Below, piece after piece: positions 7,980-16,200 of a DNA stretch of 64,000 bases. The translations under genes were made by a program, and so were the position numbers. The DNA comes from JANFXS01 sp022791155 (GTDB taxonomy: Bacteria > Bacillota > Clostridia > Lachnospirales > Anaerotignaceae). How positions within the stretch are numbered: position 1 is the stretch's first letter; every line of letters begins with the position of its first letter. The stretch spans positions 1 to 64,000 of the forward strand of contig CATJUX010000044.1 of the NCBI GenBank assembly GCA_949743895.1. Reading direction: 5' to 3'. The notes under the pieces were generated by a model that saw only the letters and a program-made list of their open reading frames with translations, was not told the origin of the DNA and did not search any database.

Positions 7980-9140
7980 TCAAAGTATTTTGAAATTTGA
8001 GAAATAACACATTGAAGGAGCAAAATTTTCTATTTTAAGAAATTTTTTGATGCCTATAACAGCGCCACCATACATTGAAGCGTTGGACTTAAGCATGGAA
8101 CGGTATAATATGCCCTTGTTTTCGCCAAGGCTGTTTTTTAACCGGAGAAAAATTTCGTCAAAATATATTGTGAATGGACTGTTTATCACTATTATTTCTG
8201 GATTATAAAGACGAATTATATTTTTCAATGCTATTGACATATACTTTATAAAATGGCTGGCGGCATTTTGGGCTGAAACGTCGTTTGAATTGAATAGCCG
8301 GCGAAATTCATCAAATGACACGGAGTGTTGCTTTTGTTCCGACACTATTTTCAAAATTGACGGAACAGAGGCATATAGATCAAGACAGCCGCGGTTTCCA
8401 CATGGACATTCAACGCCGCTGGCTTCGATTGTCATGTGGCTTATGTCGCACGCTTGTCCGGCGCTTCCCAAAAACAGGTGACCGTCAGATATAAGGCCCA
8501 TGTTTACAGAATTGCATATGTTGACAAGGGCTATGTTTTTGACATGTGCAGAATAAAGATTTTCTCCCAAAACTCCAAGACATGCTGTGTTGTAAACAAA
8601 AACAGGAACTCCAAATTCATCAAAAAGTTCCAATTCAAAATCAATTTCAGACAAACCCTCAATGACGGAATATATTATATGATTGTTTTTTACAAGGCAC
8701 TCGCATGAAAGCACAATGTTCACAACACCATAGTCGCTGTTTGGAAGCTCGATTATACATTTATCAACAGCTTCTTTTATCACAGAAATGATTTCTTCGT
8801 GCTCAAGGAACAAAAAACTTGAGGAAAGAACTCTTTGGCCGCCCATATCAAATGCCATGAGACGGATTGCTCCTTTTTCAATTTCAATTGATATTATAAA
8901 CCCGCAGTTGCTTTTGAGTTTCAGCATTGTGCTTTTGCGCCCAACGCCGTTTCCAAATGTCCCGGTTTCCTCAACAAGGCCGCTGTCGATGAGTTCTTGT
9001 GTTATGGAAGAAATTGTGCCTTTTGTGAGGCCGGTTATTTTTGAAATGTCAATTCTTGACAAAGGAGCATGTTTTATTATGGTTTCAATCACAGAGGAAG
9101 TGTTCATATCGCGTATAAGTTCTTTGGTGCCTTTCACCAT
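7980..9140 (-). CDS. ROK-family transcriptional regulator
   Basis: A sugar-responsive repressor of the NagC/XylR type, 386 residues. A winged helix-turn-helix covers about residues 12-75 (SRIDISKITGLTKGTISSITQELI). The ROK domain follows, with the zinc-binding signature ISHMTIE then CPCGNRGCLD intact. The kinase motifs are altered: the phosphate loop reads NSVNMG where kinases have GTGIG, and the catalytic Asp after Asn is Thr (YNTACLG). It should therefore bind a ligand without phosphorylating it. It is flanked by convergent and divergent unrelated genes, with no sugar transporter or enzyme beside it, so its target is unknown. Many orphan ROK repressors control distant operons or themselves. 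Confidence 0.9.
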   Translation of the reverse strand: MVKGTKELIRDMNTSSVIETIIKHAPLSRIDISKITGLTKGTISSITQELIDSGLVEETGTFGNGVGRKSTMLKLKSNCGFIISIEIEKGAIRLMAFDMGGQRVLSSSFLFLEHEEIISVIKEAVDKCIIELPNSDYGVVNIVLSCECLVKNNHIIYSVIEGLSEIDFELELFDEFGVPVFVYNTACLGVLGENLYSAHVKNIALVNICNSVNMGLISDGHLFLGSAGQACDISHMTIEASGVECPCGNRGCLDLYASVPSILKIVSEQKQHSVSFDEFRRLFNSNDVSAQNAASHFIKYMSIALKNIIRLYNPEIIVINSPFTIYFDEIFLRLKNSLGENKGILYRSMLKSNASMYGGAVIGIKKFLKIENFAPSMCYFSNFKIL

Positions 9141-9705
9141 TTTGTTTGCCCCCTTAATATTTTGAAGGTATGTAATAAGTATATATCTGAATGTATATTT
9201 TTACAATAAGCGGTATTGACTATATATGTTTGAGACTGAAAAAATAGGCAAAAGCAGACCGGAAGTTTTATGGCTGTATATGTGTGGCATGTGATGTTTT
9301 TTGTTTCATGAACATTGACAAAATAATGTCGCTGTTTTGGTAAAATTTTACAAAAAAATTTCGGTTTTATGACGTAAGCATGGCACAAAATTGTATAAAA
9401 TTTATATGGAAAAACGATGAAATCAAATGTCAAAAAGACTTCATTAAGCTGTCATGCGGAATGAATGGGTTATAGATAATCTTGACAAAAACAATTATTT
9501 GCTTTAATATGGTAATTGTATATTTAGGATAGAAAAATTTTAATTAGTTTGATATTATTATGTCTTTTTTTGCAGTATTGAACGTATTTTGAGGTTGGTT
9601 ATTATAATTATTTGCCTTATTTTGAAAAATATTTGGCAGATTAATTTTTTAACGATTTAGGAGCGGTCTTTTAAGCCGCACCAAAGTGCAAAAGGGGTGA
9701 TATAG
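9141..9705. other. Divergent intergenic region, ROK gene / V-ATPase operon
   Basis: A 565-base AT-rich region. It should hold the minus-strand ROK promoter and carries a good plus-strand promoter at 9482-9510. The resulting V-ATPase leader is about 190 bases before the first ATG. A small inverted repeat (GCGG with CCGC near 9663-9679) lies just ahead of the first gene. No convincing ORF. Confidence 0.6.
9482..9510 (+). promoter_or_regulatory. Promoter of the V-ATPase operon
   Basis: TTGACA (9482-9487) and TAATAT (9505-9510) are separated by 17 bases, a near-consensus vegetative promoter. It is the only strong match in the region and points at the ntp genes. Confidence 0.75.
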
Positions 9706-10032
9706 ATGGCTTTTGAAATTATCAAGAATATTGTTGAGGCGGAAAAGGAGGCGGATTCGATAAAGCTAAAAGCCGTGGGCGACTCAGACGAAATTAGAAA
9801 AAACGCAGCGGCAAAAGCTGAAAAACTGCTGAAAGACGCCAAAGACGAAGCCGGAGCAGTTGAAAAAATGCTTGTGGAAGAAGCTGTGGCTCAGGGGAAA
9901 AAGGAAGCAGAAAAAATAATTGCCGCAGCCGGCGAGGAATGCTCCAAAGTTTTGGAAGCAGCACAGGCTAAAAAAGCAGATGCTGTTAAAGCGGTCATAG
10001 GAAAGGTCGTGGGCATTGATGGCGATAGTTGA
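9706..10032 (+). CDS. ntpF: V-type ATPase peripheral-stalk subunit (G/H type)
   Basis: A 108-residue, highly charged Ala/Lys/Glu protein with continuous heptad character, predicted to be one long coiled coil. It would pair with subunit E to form the stator stalk linking the catalytic head to subunit I. The position as first gene before ntpI equals ntpF in the Enterococcus hirae operon. ATG 9706 has AAGGGGTGA upstream. The stop overlaps the start of ntpI by 14 bases. Assignment rests on coiled-coil character and gene order, since this subunit is poorly conserved in sequence. Confidence 0.8.
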   Translation: MAFEIIKNIVEAEKEADSIKLKAVGDSDEIRKNAAAKAEKLLKDAKDEAGAVEKMLVEEAVAQGKKEAEKIIAAAGEECSKVLEAAQAKKADAVKAVIGKVVGIDGDS

Positions 10033-11998
10033 ATTGAAAAAACTCAGCGTCGTTGGCCTTGACGGCCATAAAGCAAAAACAATGGACAGTTTGATGAAAG
10101 CGGGCTTTGTTGAGATAAACAATCAAGACAGCAAGCTTGCTGATGATGAATGGTCTGCCTTTGTTGAAAGAGACGGCGCCGAGGAAACAGCAAATGAGCT
10201 TGATGCAAAAATTGCGGAGGCTTTAACAGCGCTTGAGGCCATATCAAAATATAGTGGAGTCAAAAAGCCACTTTTCAAAACAAGAAAGCCTATAAGTGAA
10301 AGTGATTTTCAAAACAGAACTTCAAACAAAAATGCACTTGAGGCAAAGTGTGAGAAAGCGCTTGAGGCATACAAAGAAATAAACCGTCTCAAAAGCGAAG
10401 AAAGCAGAATAAACACAGCTGTTACAGGGCTTAAACCATGGGAAAAGTATGACATGCCTTTGGATATGTCTGGAACAAAGTTCACATCTGTCTTTCTGGG
10501 AACAGCGCCTTTGGCCGTTTCTGAAGATGAAATACAAAAGGCTGTTTCAGAAAAAAGCAACAAAGCTGTTGCATATAAAGTGTCTGAAGACGAACGTTTG
10601 AACTATATTATCGTTGTGTGTTACAACGATGATAAGGATGAAGTTGTTGAACAGCTTAGGCTTAGCAACTTCAACATAATTACTTTTAGTGGTGTGAAAG
10701 GCAGCGCAAGCGAAAACATAGCAGCGTTCAATAGGGAACTTGAGGGGATCAAAACAAAAATCGAGTCTCTTGAAAAGCAGCTTGAAAATTCAGGCAGCGA
10801 CATTGAAGACATTGAGTTTCTCCATGATAGTTTGGTTGTTGAGCGCGATAAAGCACGCATGTTATCAAACATTGTTAAAACAAAAACAGCATTCTATTTT
10901 GATGGTTGGTTTCCAAGAGAAAAGGAAACAGAAATTGAAGCCATTTTAAAAGCTAATGGATGCTATTATGAAATTAAAGAGCGCGAAAAAGATGAGGAAA
11001 TGCCAATACTTCTCAGGCAGGGAAAAATCAGTGGCGCCTTTGGAGTTATAACAGATCTTTACAGCACGCCTTCAGCAAGCGATATAGACCCGACACCGTT
11101 TCTTGCGCCATTTTATTTTATATTTTTTGGGCTTATGCTCAGTGATGCGGGATATGGAATTATATTGTCAGTGGCATGTTTTATTATATTGAAGAAATTC
11201 AGGCTTGAGGGTATGCTCAAAAAACTCATCACGATGTTCATGTATTGTGGTATATCAACAGCTTTCTGGGGGATTATGTTTGGCGGTCTGTTTGGCGACT
11301 TCATACCAGTTGCGGCAAAGAGTCTTTTCAACATAGACATAGCAATTAACCCTGTTTGGTTTAACCCTGTGAATGAGCCGATGACACTTTTGATCTTCTC
11401 GCTTATATTGGGAGCCATACATTTGTTTGTTGGTATGGGCCTTAAGGGATATATGCTCATCAAAAGCGGCCACACAATTGATGCAGTGTGTGATATATTC
11501 CTTTGGTATGTACTGTTGATAGGAATTGTGCTTTTTGGCGTTGGCGGCTCGTTGGCGCCTGCATTGGGCTCGGCTGGAAAAATTATGAGCATAGTTGGAG
11601 TTGTGGGAATACTTCTCACTGGCGGGCGTGACAGAAAGGGAATAGGCAAGGTTGTTGGAGGTCTCAGCAGTCTCTATGGAATAACAAGCTATCTTTCAGA
11701 TGTTCTTTCATATTCAAGACTTTTGGCGCTCGGCCTTGCCACAGGCGTTGTTGCTCAGGTTATAAACACGCTGGGAAGTCTCGCCGGAGGCGGCGTTGTG
11801 GGCGCGATAGTTATGATTATTGTATTCTTTGTTGGACATGGATTTAACTTTGCCATAAATGTTTTAGGCTCGTTTGTCCATTCAAGCAGACTCCAATATG
11901 TGGAGTTTTTTGGAAAGTTCTTTGATGGCGGCGGAACAGCTTTCAGGCCATTTGAAAGAAAAACAAAATATGTTGAAATAATTAAGGAGGAGAAGTAA
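10019..11998 (+). CDS. ntpI: V-type ATPase subunit I (stator, membrane a-subunit)
   Basis: The membrane stator that carries the ion half-channels beside the rotating c ring. The product is 659 residues. ATG 10019 is used rather than the TTG one codon earlier. Residues 1 to about 330 form the cytosolic arm with long coiled coils (ELEGIKTKIESLEKQL). The C-terminal half holds about seven to eight membrane helices, beginning around PTPFLAPFYFIFFGLMLSDAGYGI. The penultimate helices contain SYSRLLALGLATGVVAQVIN, where the essential Arg that faces the c-ring carboxylate is expected. The gene ends with AAGGAGGAG, which serves ntpK two bases after its stop. Confidence 0.95.
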   Translation: MAIVELKKLSVVGLDGHKAKTMDSLMKAGFVEINNQDSKLADDEWSAFVERDGAEETANELDAKIAEALTALEAISKYSGVKKPLFKTRKPISESDFQNRTSNKNALEAKCEKALEAYKEINRLKSEESRINTAVTGLKPWEKYDMPLDMSGTKFTSVFLGTAPLAVSEDEIQKAVSEKSNKAVAYKVSEDERLNYIIVVCYNDDKDEVVEQLRLSNFNIITFSGVKGSASENIAAFNRELEGIKTKIESLEKQLENSGSDIEDIEFLHDSLVVERDKARMLSNIVKTKTAFYFDGWFPREKETEIEAILKANGCYYEIKEREKDEEMPILLRQGKISGAFGVITDLYSTPSASDIDPTPFLAPFYFIFFGLMLSDAGYGIILSVACFIILKKFRLEGMLKKLITMFMYCGISTAFWGIMFGGLFGDFIPVAAKSLFNIDIAINPVWFNPVNEPMTLLIFSLILGAIHLFVGMGLKGYMLIKSGHTIDAVCDIFLWYVLLIGIVLFGVGGSLAPALGSAGKIMSIVGVVGILLTGGRDRKGIGKVVGGLSSLYGITSYLSDVLSYSRLLALGLATGVVAQVINTLGSLAGGGVVGAIVMIIVFFVGHGFNFAINVLGSFVHSSRLQYVEFFGKFFDGGGTAFRPFERKTKYVEIIKEEK

Positions 11999-12000
11999 TT

Positions 12001-12489
12001 ATGTTATTAGAATTAGGCGGACAATTTTATGCATTATTGGGAGCAGCTTTGGGAGCACTGTTGGCAGGAATCGGAAGCGCCATTGGCATTGGCATTGCCG
12101 GACAGGCGGCAGCAGGGGTTGTTTCAGAAGATCCAAACAAATTTGGTCAGGTTCTTGTGCTTCAGGCACTTCCGGGCACACAGGGCATTTATGGCCTTCT
12201 CATTGCTTTCATCATTTTGTTGAAAGTTGGCCTTTTGGGCGGTGACGGCGGAATGGTTGACATGACTTTGGCTCAGGGCGGATTTGTGTTTGCAGCCGCA
12301 CTTCCAATTGGAATTGTTGGTCTTTTTTCAGCCATATCTCAGGGCAAAGCAGCCGCAGCCGGCATTATGCTTGTTGGCAAAAAACCAAGTGAACTTGCAA
12401 AAGGTATGATTTTCGCAGCCATGGTTGAAACATATGCCGTGCTTGCCCTCCTTGTTTCATTCCTTATGATTAACAGCCTTCAGTTTTAA
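12001..12489 (+). CDS. ntpK: V-type ATPase c-ring subunit K (16-kDa proteolipid)
   Basis: The rotor ring subunit that carries the transported ion. At 162 residues it is the duplicated, four-helix form. The first half has LPGTQG, with Leu57, Thr60 and Gln61. The second half has SQGKAAAAG with Gln114 and AMVETYA with the ion-binding Glu143. These correspond to the Leu61, Thr64, Gln65, Gln110 and Glu139 ligands of the E. hirae Na+-ATPase ring, so sodium transport is the best inference. Only one carboxylate is present per four helices, as in E. hirae. RBS AAGGAGGAG lies upstream, and 35 bases separate it from ntpE. Confidence 0.95.
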   Translation: MLLELGGQFYALLGAALGALLAGIGSAIGIGIAGQAAAGVVSEDPNKFGQVLVLQALPGTQGIYGLLIAFIILLKVGLLGGDGGMVDMTLAQGGFVFAAALPIGIVGLFSAISQGKAAAAGIMLVGKKPSELAKGMIFAAMVETYAVLALLVSFLMINSLQF

Positions 12490-12524
12490 TAAATAAAAAT
12501 CCAAGAAAAGGAGGACAGGCTCCT

Positions 12525-13085
12525 ATGAGTAGCAGCAATGGTAAAAATATTATAGATAAAATACTGGCCGACGCCAAAGCTGAAGCCGACAAAACCATTG
12601 ATTTGGCTCAGGGTGAAGCGGGAGAGGTTATATCAGCGGCTGAACAAAGGGCTGAAAAAGAAAAAGCCGCAATTTATGAACTTTCAAAAGCAGCGGCTGA
12701 AAAAGCAAAAGCCAAAGAAATTTCATCAGCTGAAATGCAGGCAAAATCAATGGTTCTTTCTCAAAAACAAAAGTGCATTGAGGAAGTTATAGAAGAGGCG
12801 GCCCGCAAACTTTCACAGCTTACTGACGACGAGTATAAAGTTATTATAAAAACTATGGTTAAAAGTGCCCCAAGTGGCGAAATTATACTTTCCAAGAAAG
12901 ACGTTGAGCTTCTTGAAAGCGAACTTAAAGGCATGGATCGAACAATTTCATCCGAAACACGTGATATTGACGGTGGATTTGTTGTTAAAAACGGCGATGT
13001 TGAATATAATTACTCATTTGAATCCATAATTTCTGTAGAGAAAGAAACAATTGAACAGCTGGCGGCCAAAATGCTGTTTGGCTGA
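12525..13085 (+). CDS. ntpE: V-type ATPase subunit E (peripheral stalk)
   Basis: A 186-residue stator-stalk protein. The N-terminal 100 residues are a charged Ala/Glu/Lys coiled coil (KAEADKTIDLAQGEAGEV onward). The C-terminal globular part (GDVEYNYSFESII) fits the E-subunit head that contacts the top of the A3B3 hexamer. ATG 12525 follows AAAAGGAGGACAGG. Sequence similarity in the family is low, so gene order (K-E-C) adds weight to the call. Confidence 0.9.
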   Translation: MSSSNGKNIIDKILADAKAEADKTIDLAQGEAGEVISAAEQRAEKEKAAIYELSKAAAEKAKAKEISSAEMQAKSMVLSQKQKCIEEVIEEAARKLSQLTDDEYKVIIKTMVKSAPSGEIILSKKDVELLESELKGMDRTISSETRDIDGGFVVKNGDVEYNYSFESIISVEKETIEQLAAKMLFG

Positions 13086-13109
13086 ACACTTAAACGGGGA
13101 GGTTTTTAA

Positions 13110-14084
13110 ATGGCGAAAGAAAAGATTTACCCCTATGCCGTGGCGCGCATCAGGATGCTTGAGCGTTTTCTTCTCACAGAAAAAAGTTATATCCAAATGG
13201 CTGAAGCCAAAAACATTGATGACGTTCTTAAAATACTTTCAGAAGCAGGATATGGCGCGGCAGATCAGCTCACTGTTAAAAACTATGAAGCGGCACTTGC
13301 CGATCGCCTCGAAAAAGCATATGGCAGTGTGGCCGAGCTTGTTGACGGACAAAACTTTATGGATGTTTTTCTTTTGAAAAATGACTATCAAAATATAAAA
13401 GTTTTGATGAAAGAGGAGTTGTCTGGCGTTAAAGGCGAAAACTATATTGTTGACGGCGGAACAGTTAAAGCCGCTGAAATTCAGGCAGCGTTTAACAAAA
13501 AGAACTATGACTCACTCCCATCAAACATGGCAAAAGCCATAGAAGAAGCCTATGACGCTTACAGCAAAACAATGAGCGGACAAAGCATAGACATTGTTCT
13601 TGACAGAGCAGCTTTTGGCGACATGATTAAACGTGCAGGCGAAAGCGGCATTGATTTCATTAAAAAATATATGGAACTGACATGCGACGTCACAAACCTC
13701 AAAAGCTTCATGCGTGTGCGCAACATGAAAAAGCCGTTTGACATGTTTGCTGAAGTGTATGTTGAAGGCGGAAGCATGAGCCTTGAATTTTTCAGACAGG
13801 GCTTTGGCGCAGAAAGTGCAGCGTCGGCGTTCAAAGGAAGCAGCTATTCTGCATTGGCGGAGGGCATGTCGGAAGGCTTCACAGCTTTTGAGAAAAAGTG
13901 TGACAATTTTATTATGGCATATATTAGAGAGGCCAAATACAAATCGCTGACAATAGAGCCTTTGGTGGCCTATATCTATGCTGTGGAAACTGAAGTCAAA
14001 ACAGTCAGAATTATACTCAACAGCAAAATAAACGACATTGACAGCGAAATTATTAAAGAAAGGCTGAGGGATGCTTATGTATAA
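13110..14084 (+). CDS. ntpC: V-type ATPase subunit C (central-stalk to c-ring adaptor)
   Basis: A 324-residue homologue of the yeast d / bacterial C subunit, a funnel-shaped all-helical protein that sits on the c ring and holds the central axle. The start YPYAVARIRMLERFLL and the internal YPYAVAR-like repeated helical modules fit the family. ATG 13110 has GGGGAGG upstream. The end overlaps the start of the next gene, suggesting coupled translation. No odd features. Confidence 0.93.
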   Translation: MAKEKIYPYAVARIRMLERFLLTEKSYIQMAEAKNIDDVLKILSEAGYGAADQLTVKNYEAALADRLEKAYGSVAELVDGQNFMDVFLLKNDYQNIKVLMKEELSGVKGENYIVDGGTVKAAEIQAAFNKKNYDSLPSNMAKAIEEAYDAYSKTMSGQSIDIVLDRAAFGDMIKRAGESGIDFIKKYMELTCDVTNLKSFMRVRNMKKPFDMFAEVYVEGGSMSLEFFRQGFGAESAASAFKGSSYSALAEGMSEGFTAFEKKCDNFIMAYIREAKYKSLTIEPLVAYIYAVETEVKTVRIILNSKINDIDSEIIKERLRDAYV

Positions 14085-14397
14085 AGTTGGCGTTATAGGC
14101 GACAAAGACAGCGTTATGGGATTTCTCGCCTTGGGCATTGATATATATCCGGTTTATGAGGCTGATGAAGTTAAAAGAACCATACATAAACTGGCCGAAG
14201 AAGAATATGCCATAATTTATATCACTGAAGACGCCAAACTTTTGGCAGGAGACGTTATCGACAGATATAAAGACGCCAAACTTCCGGCAATCATTGTTGT
14301 TCCGGGAATAGGCGGCAGCAAGGGCATTGGGCTTAACGAGATAAGAGAATCAGCAAAGCGCGCCATTGGCGTGGATATATTGTTTGAAAACAACTAA
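14077..14397 (+). CDS. ntpG: V-type ATPase subunit F (NtpG-type, central axle)
   Basis: A small axle subunit that joins subunit D in the rotor shaft. The start at 14077 (MYKVGVIGDKDS) gives 106 residues and sits six bases after GAGGG. The ATG at 14071 would be too close to that site. Conserved segments are GVIGDKDSVMGFLALGID and a C-terminal PAIIVVPG. The gene overlaps the end of ntpC. It occupies the place of ntpG in E. hirae. Confidence 0.92.
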   Translation: MYKVGVIGDKDSVMGFLALGIDIYPVYEADEVKRTIHKLAEEEYAIIYITEDAKLLAGDVIDRYKDAKLPAIIVVPGIGGSKGIGLNEIRESAKRAIGVDILFENN

Positions 14398-14421
14398 TAT
14401 AAGAATTGAGTGGTGATAAAA

Positions 14422-16200
14422 ATGAGTACAGGCACAATAGTTAAAGTGTCAGGCCCGCTGGTTATTGCTGAAGGAATGCGGGACGCAAACATGTTTGACA
14501 TTGTAAGGGTGTCCGAAAAGCACCTTATAGGTGAAATTATAGAGATGCACGGCGACAGAGCCTCCGTTCAGGTTTATGAAGAAACAGCCGGGCTTGGGCC
14601 AGGAGAAGAAGTTGTTTCATTGGGTCAGCCTATGTCAGTTGAATTAGGCCCAGGGCTTATATCAACAATATATGACGGAATTCAGCGCCCGCTTGAAAAG
14701 CTTTATAAGCTCAGCGGCGACAACATTCAAAGAGGAATTGAAGTTCCTTCTTTGGACAGAGAGAAAAAATGGGATTTCAAACCAACTGTCAAAGTTGGCG
14801 ACAAAGTTAAAGGCGGCGACATAATAGGCGTTGTTCAGGAAACGCCTGTTGTTGAATGCCGTATAATGGTTCCTCCGGGACTTGGCGGAACAGTTAAGGT
14901 TATAAAAAGCGGCGAATTCACAGTTGAGGAAGAAGTCTGCGTTATAACAAACGAAAAGGGCGCCGACGTTACAATGTCAATGATGCAGAAATGGCCTGTT
15001 CGTAAAGAACGCCCATATGCTGCAAAGGAAAGTCCTGACAGCCTTCTTGTCACAGGACAAAGAGTTATAGACACATTCTTCCCAATCACAAAAGGCGGCG
15101 TTGCCGCTATACCAGGGCCTTTCGGAAGCGGAAAAACTGTGACACAGCACCAGATTGCAAAATGGGCCGATGCTGACATAGTTGTATACATTGGCTGCGG
15201 CGAGCGCGGAAACGAAATGACAGACGTTTTGCTTGAGTTCCCTGAACTTAAAGACCCTCGCACTGGCGAAAGCCTCATGCAGAGAACAGTTCTCATTGCC
15301 AACACAAGCGACATGCCTGTTGCGGCACGCGAAGCTTCAATATATACAGGAATCACAATTGCAGAGTTCTTTAGAGACATGGGATATTCGGTTGCACTTA
15401 TGGCCGACTCAACAAGCCGTTGGGCCGAGGCGCTGCGTGAAATGAGCGGTCGTCTTGAGGAAATGCCCGGTGAAGAAGGCTATCCGGCATATCTCGGAAG
15501 CCGTCTTGCACAGTTCTATGAAAGAGCTGGCCGTGTTCAGTGCCTTGGAAGCGACGAAACAAGAAGGGGAAGCCTGACGGCTATTGGAGCCGTTTCGCCT
15601 CCAGGCGGTGACACTTCAGAGCCTGTCAGCCAAGGAACATTGCGTATTGTCAAAGTGTTCTGGGGCCTTGACGCTTCTCTTGCTTACAAACGTCACTTCC
15701 CGGCTATAAACTGGCTCACAAGCTATTCGCTTTATCAAGACAAAATTGACGTTTGGGCTGACAAAAACGTAAACAGCAGCTTCTCAAGCAAAAGAGCTTT
15801 GGCAATGAGCCTTCTTCAAACGGAAGCAGAGCTCAACGAAATTGTTCAGCTTGTTGGTGTTGACTCGCTTTCGCACAGTGACAGGCTCATTCTTGAAACA
15901 GCACGTTCAATAAGAGAGGACTTCCTTCATCAGAACTCATTCCATGAGATTGACACATATACTTCGCTTCACAAACAGTATAGAATGTTAAGCCTCATAC
16001 TTAAATTCTATGAGGAAGCCGGAAAAGCTATAAAGGCTGGAGTTTCAATATTGCAGATAACAAAACTCCCTGTGATAGAAAGAATTGGCCGTGCCAAATA
16101 TTTCCCTGAAAACGAGGTTGACGGCGCTTATAACGACATAGAAAACAGCATTGTTTCGGAAATAGAAGAAATAATCAAGAAGGGGGCTGAAGAATTATGA
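14422..16200 (+). CDS. ntpA: V-type ATPase catalytic subunit A
   Basis: The nucleotide-hydrolysing subunit of the A3B3 head. The start at 14422 (MSTGTIVKVSGP) follows GAGTGGTGAT and gives 592 residues. The P-loop is GPFGSGKTVTQ at about residues 232-242. A non-homologous insertion separates the N-terminal barrel from the catalytic domain, as in all V/A-type A subunits. The GER glutamate region (CGERGNEM) and the SRWAEALRE segment are present. It overlaps ntpB by four bases (ATGA), which should keep A and B synthesis balanced. In fermenters the complex usually hydrolyses ATP to export ions. Confidence 0.98.
   Translation: MSTGTIVKVSGPLVIAEGMRDANMFDIVRVSEKHLIGEIIEMHGDRASVQVYEETAGLGPGEEVVSLGQPMSVELGPGLISTIYDGIQRPLEKLYKLSGDNIQRGIEVPSLDREKKWDFKPTVKVGDKVKGGDIIGVVQETPVVECRIMVPPGLGGTVKVIKSGEFTVEEEVCVITNEKGADVTMSMMQKWPVRKERPYAAKESPDSLLVTGQRVIDTFFPITKGGVAAIPGPFGSGKTVTQHQIAKWADADIVVYIGCGERGNEMTDVLLEFPELKDPRTGESLMQRTVLIANTSDMPVAAREASIYTGITIAEFFRDMGYSVALMADSTSRWAEALREMSGRLEEMPGEEGYPAYLGSRLAQFYERAGRVQCLGSDETRRGSLTAIGAVSPPGGDTSEPVSQGTLRIVKVFWGLDASLAYKRHFPAINWLTSYSLYQDKIDVWADKNVNSSFSSKRALAMSLLQTEAELNEIVQLVGVDSLSHSDRLILETARSIREDFLHQNSFHEIDTYTSLHKQYRMLSLILKFYEEAGKAIKAGVSILQITKLPVIERIGRAKYFPENEVDGAYNDIENSIVSEIEEIIKKGAEEL

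Noticed and set aside
7980..9140. ROK protein as a sugar kinase
   Set aside because: It has an N-terminal HTH, and the phosphate-binding and catalytic residues are replaced.
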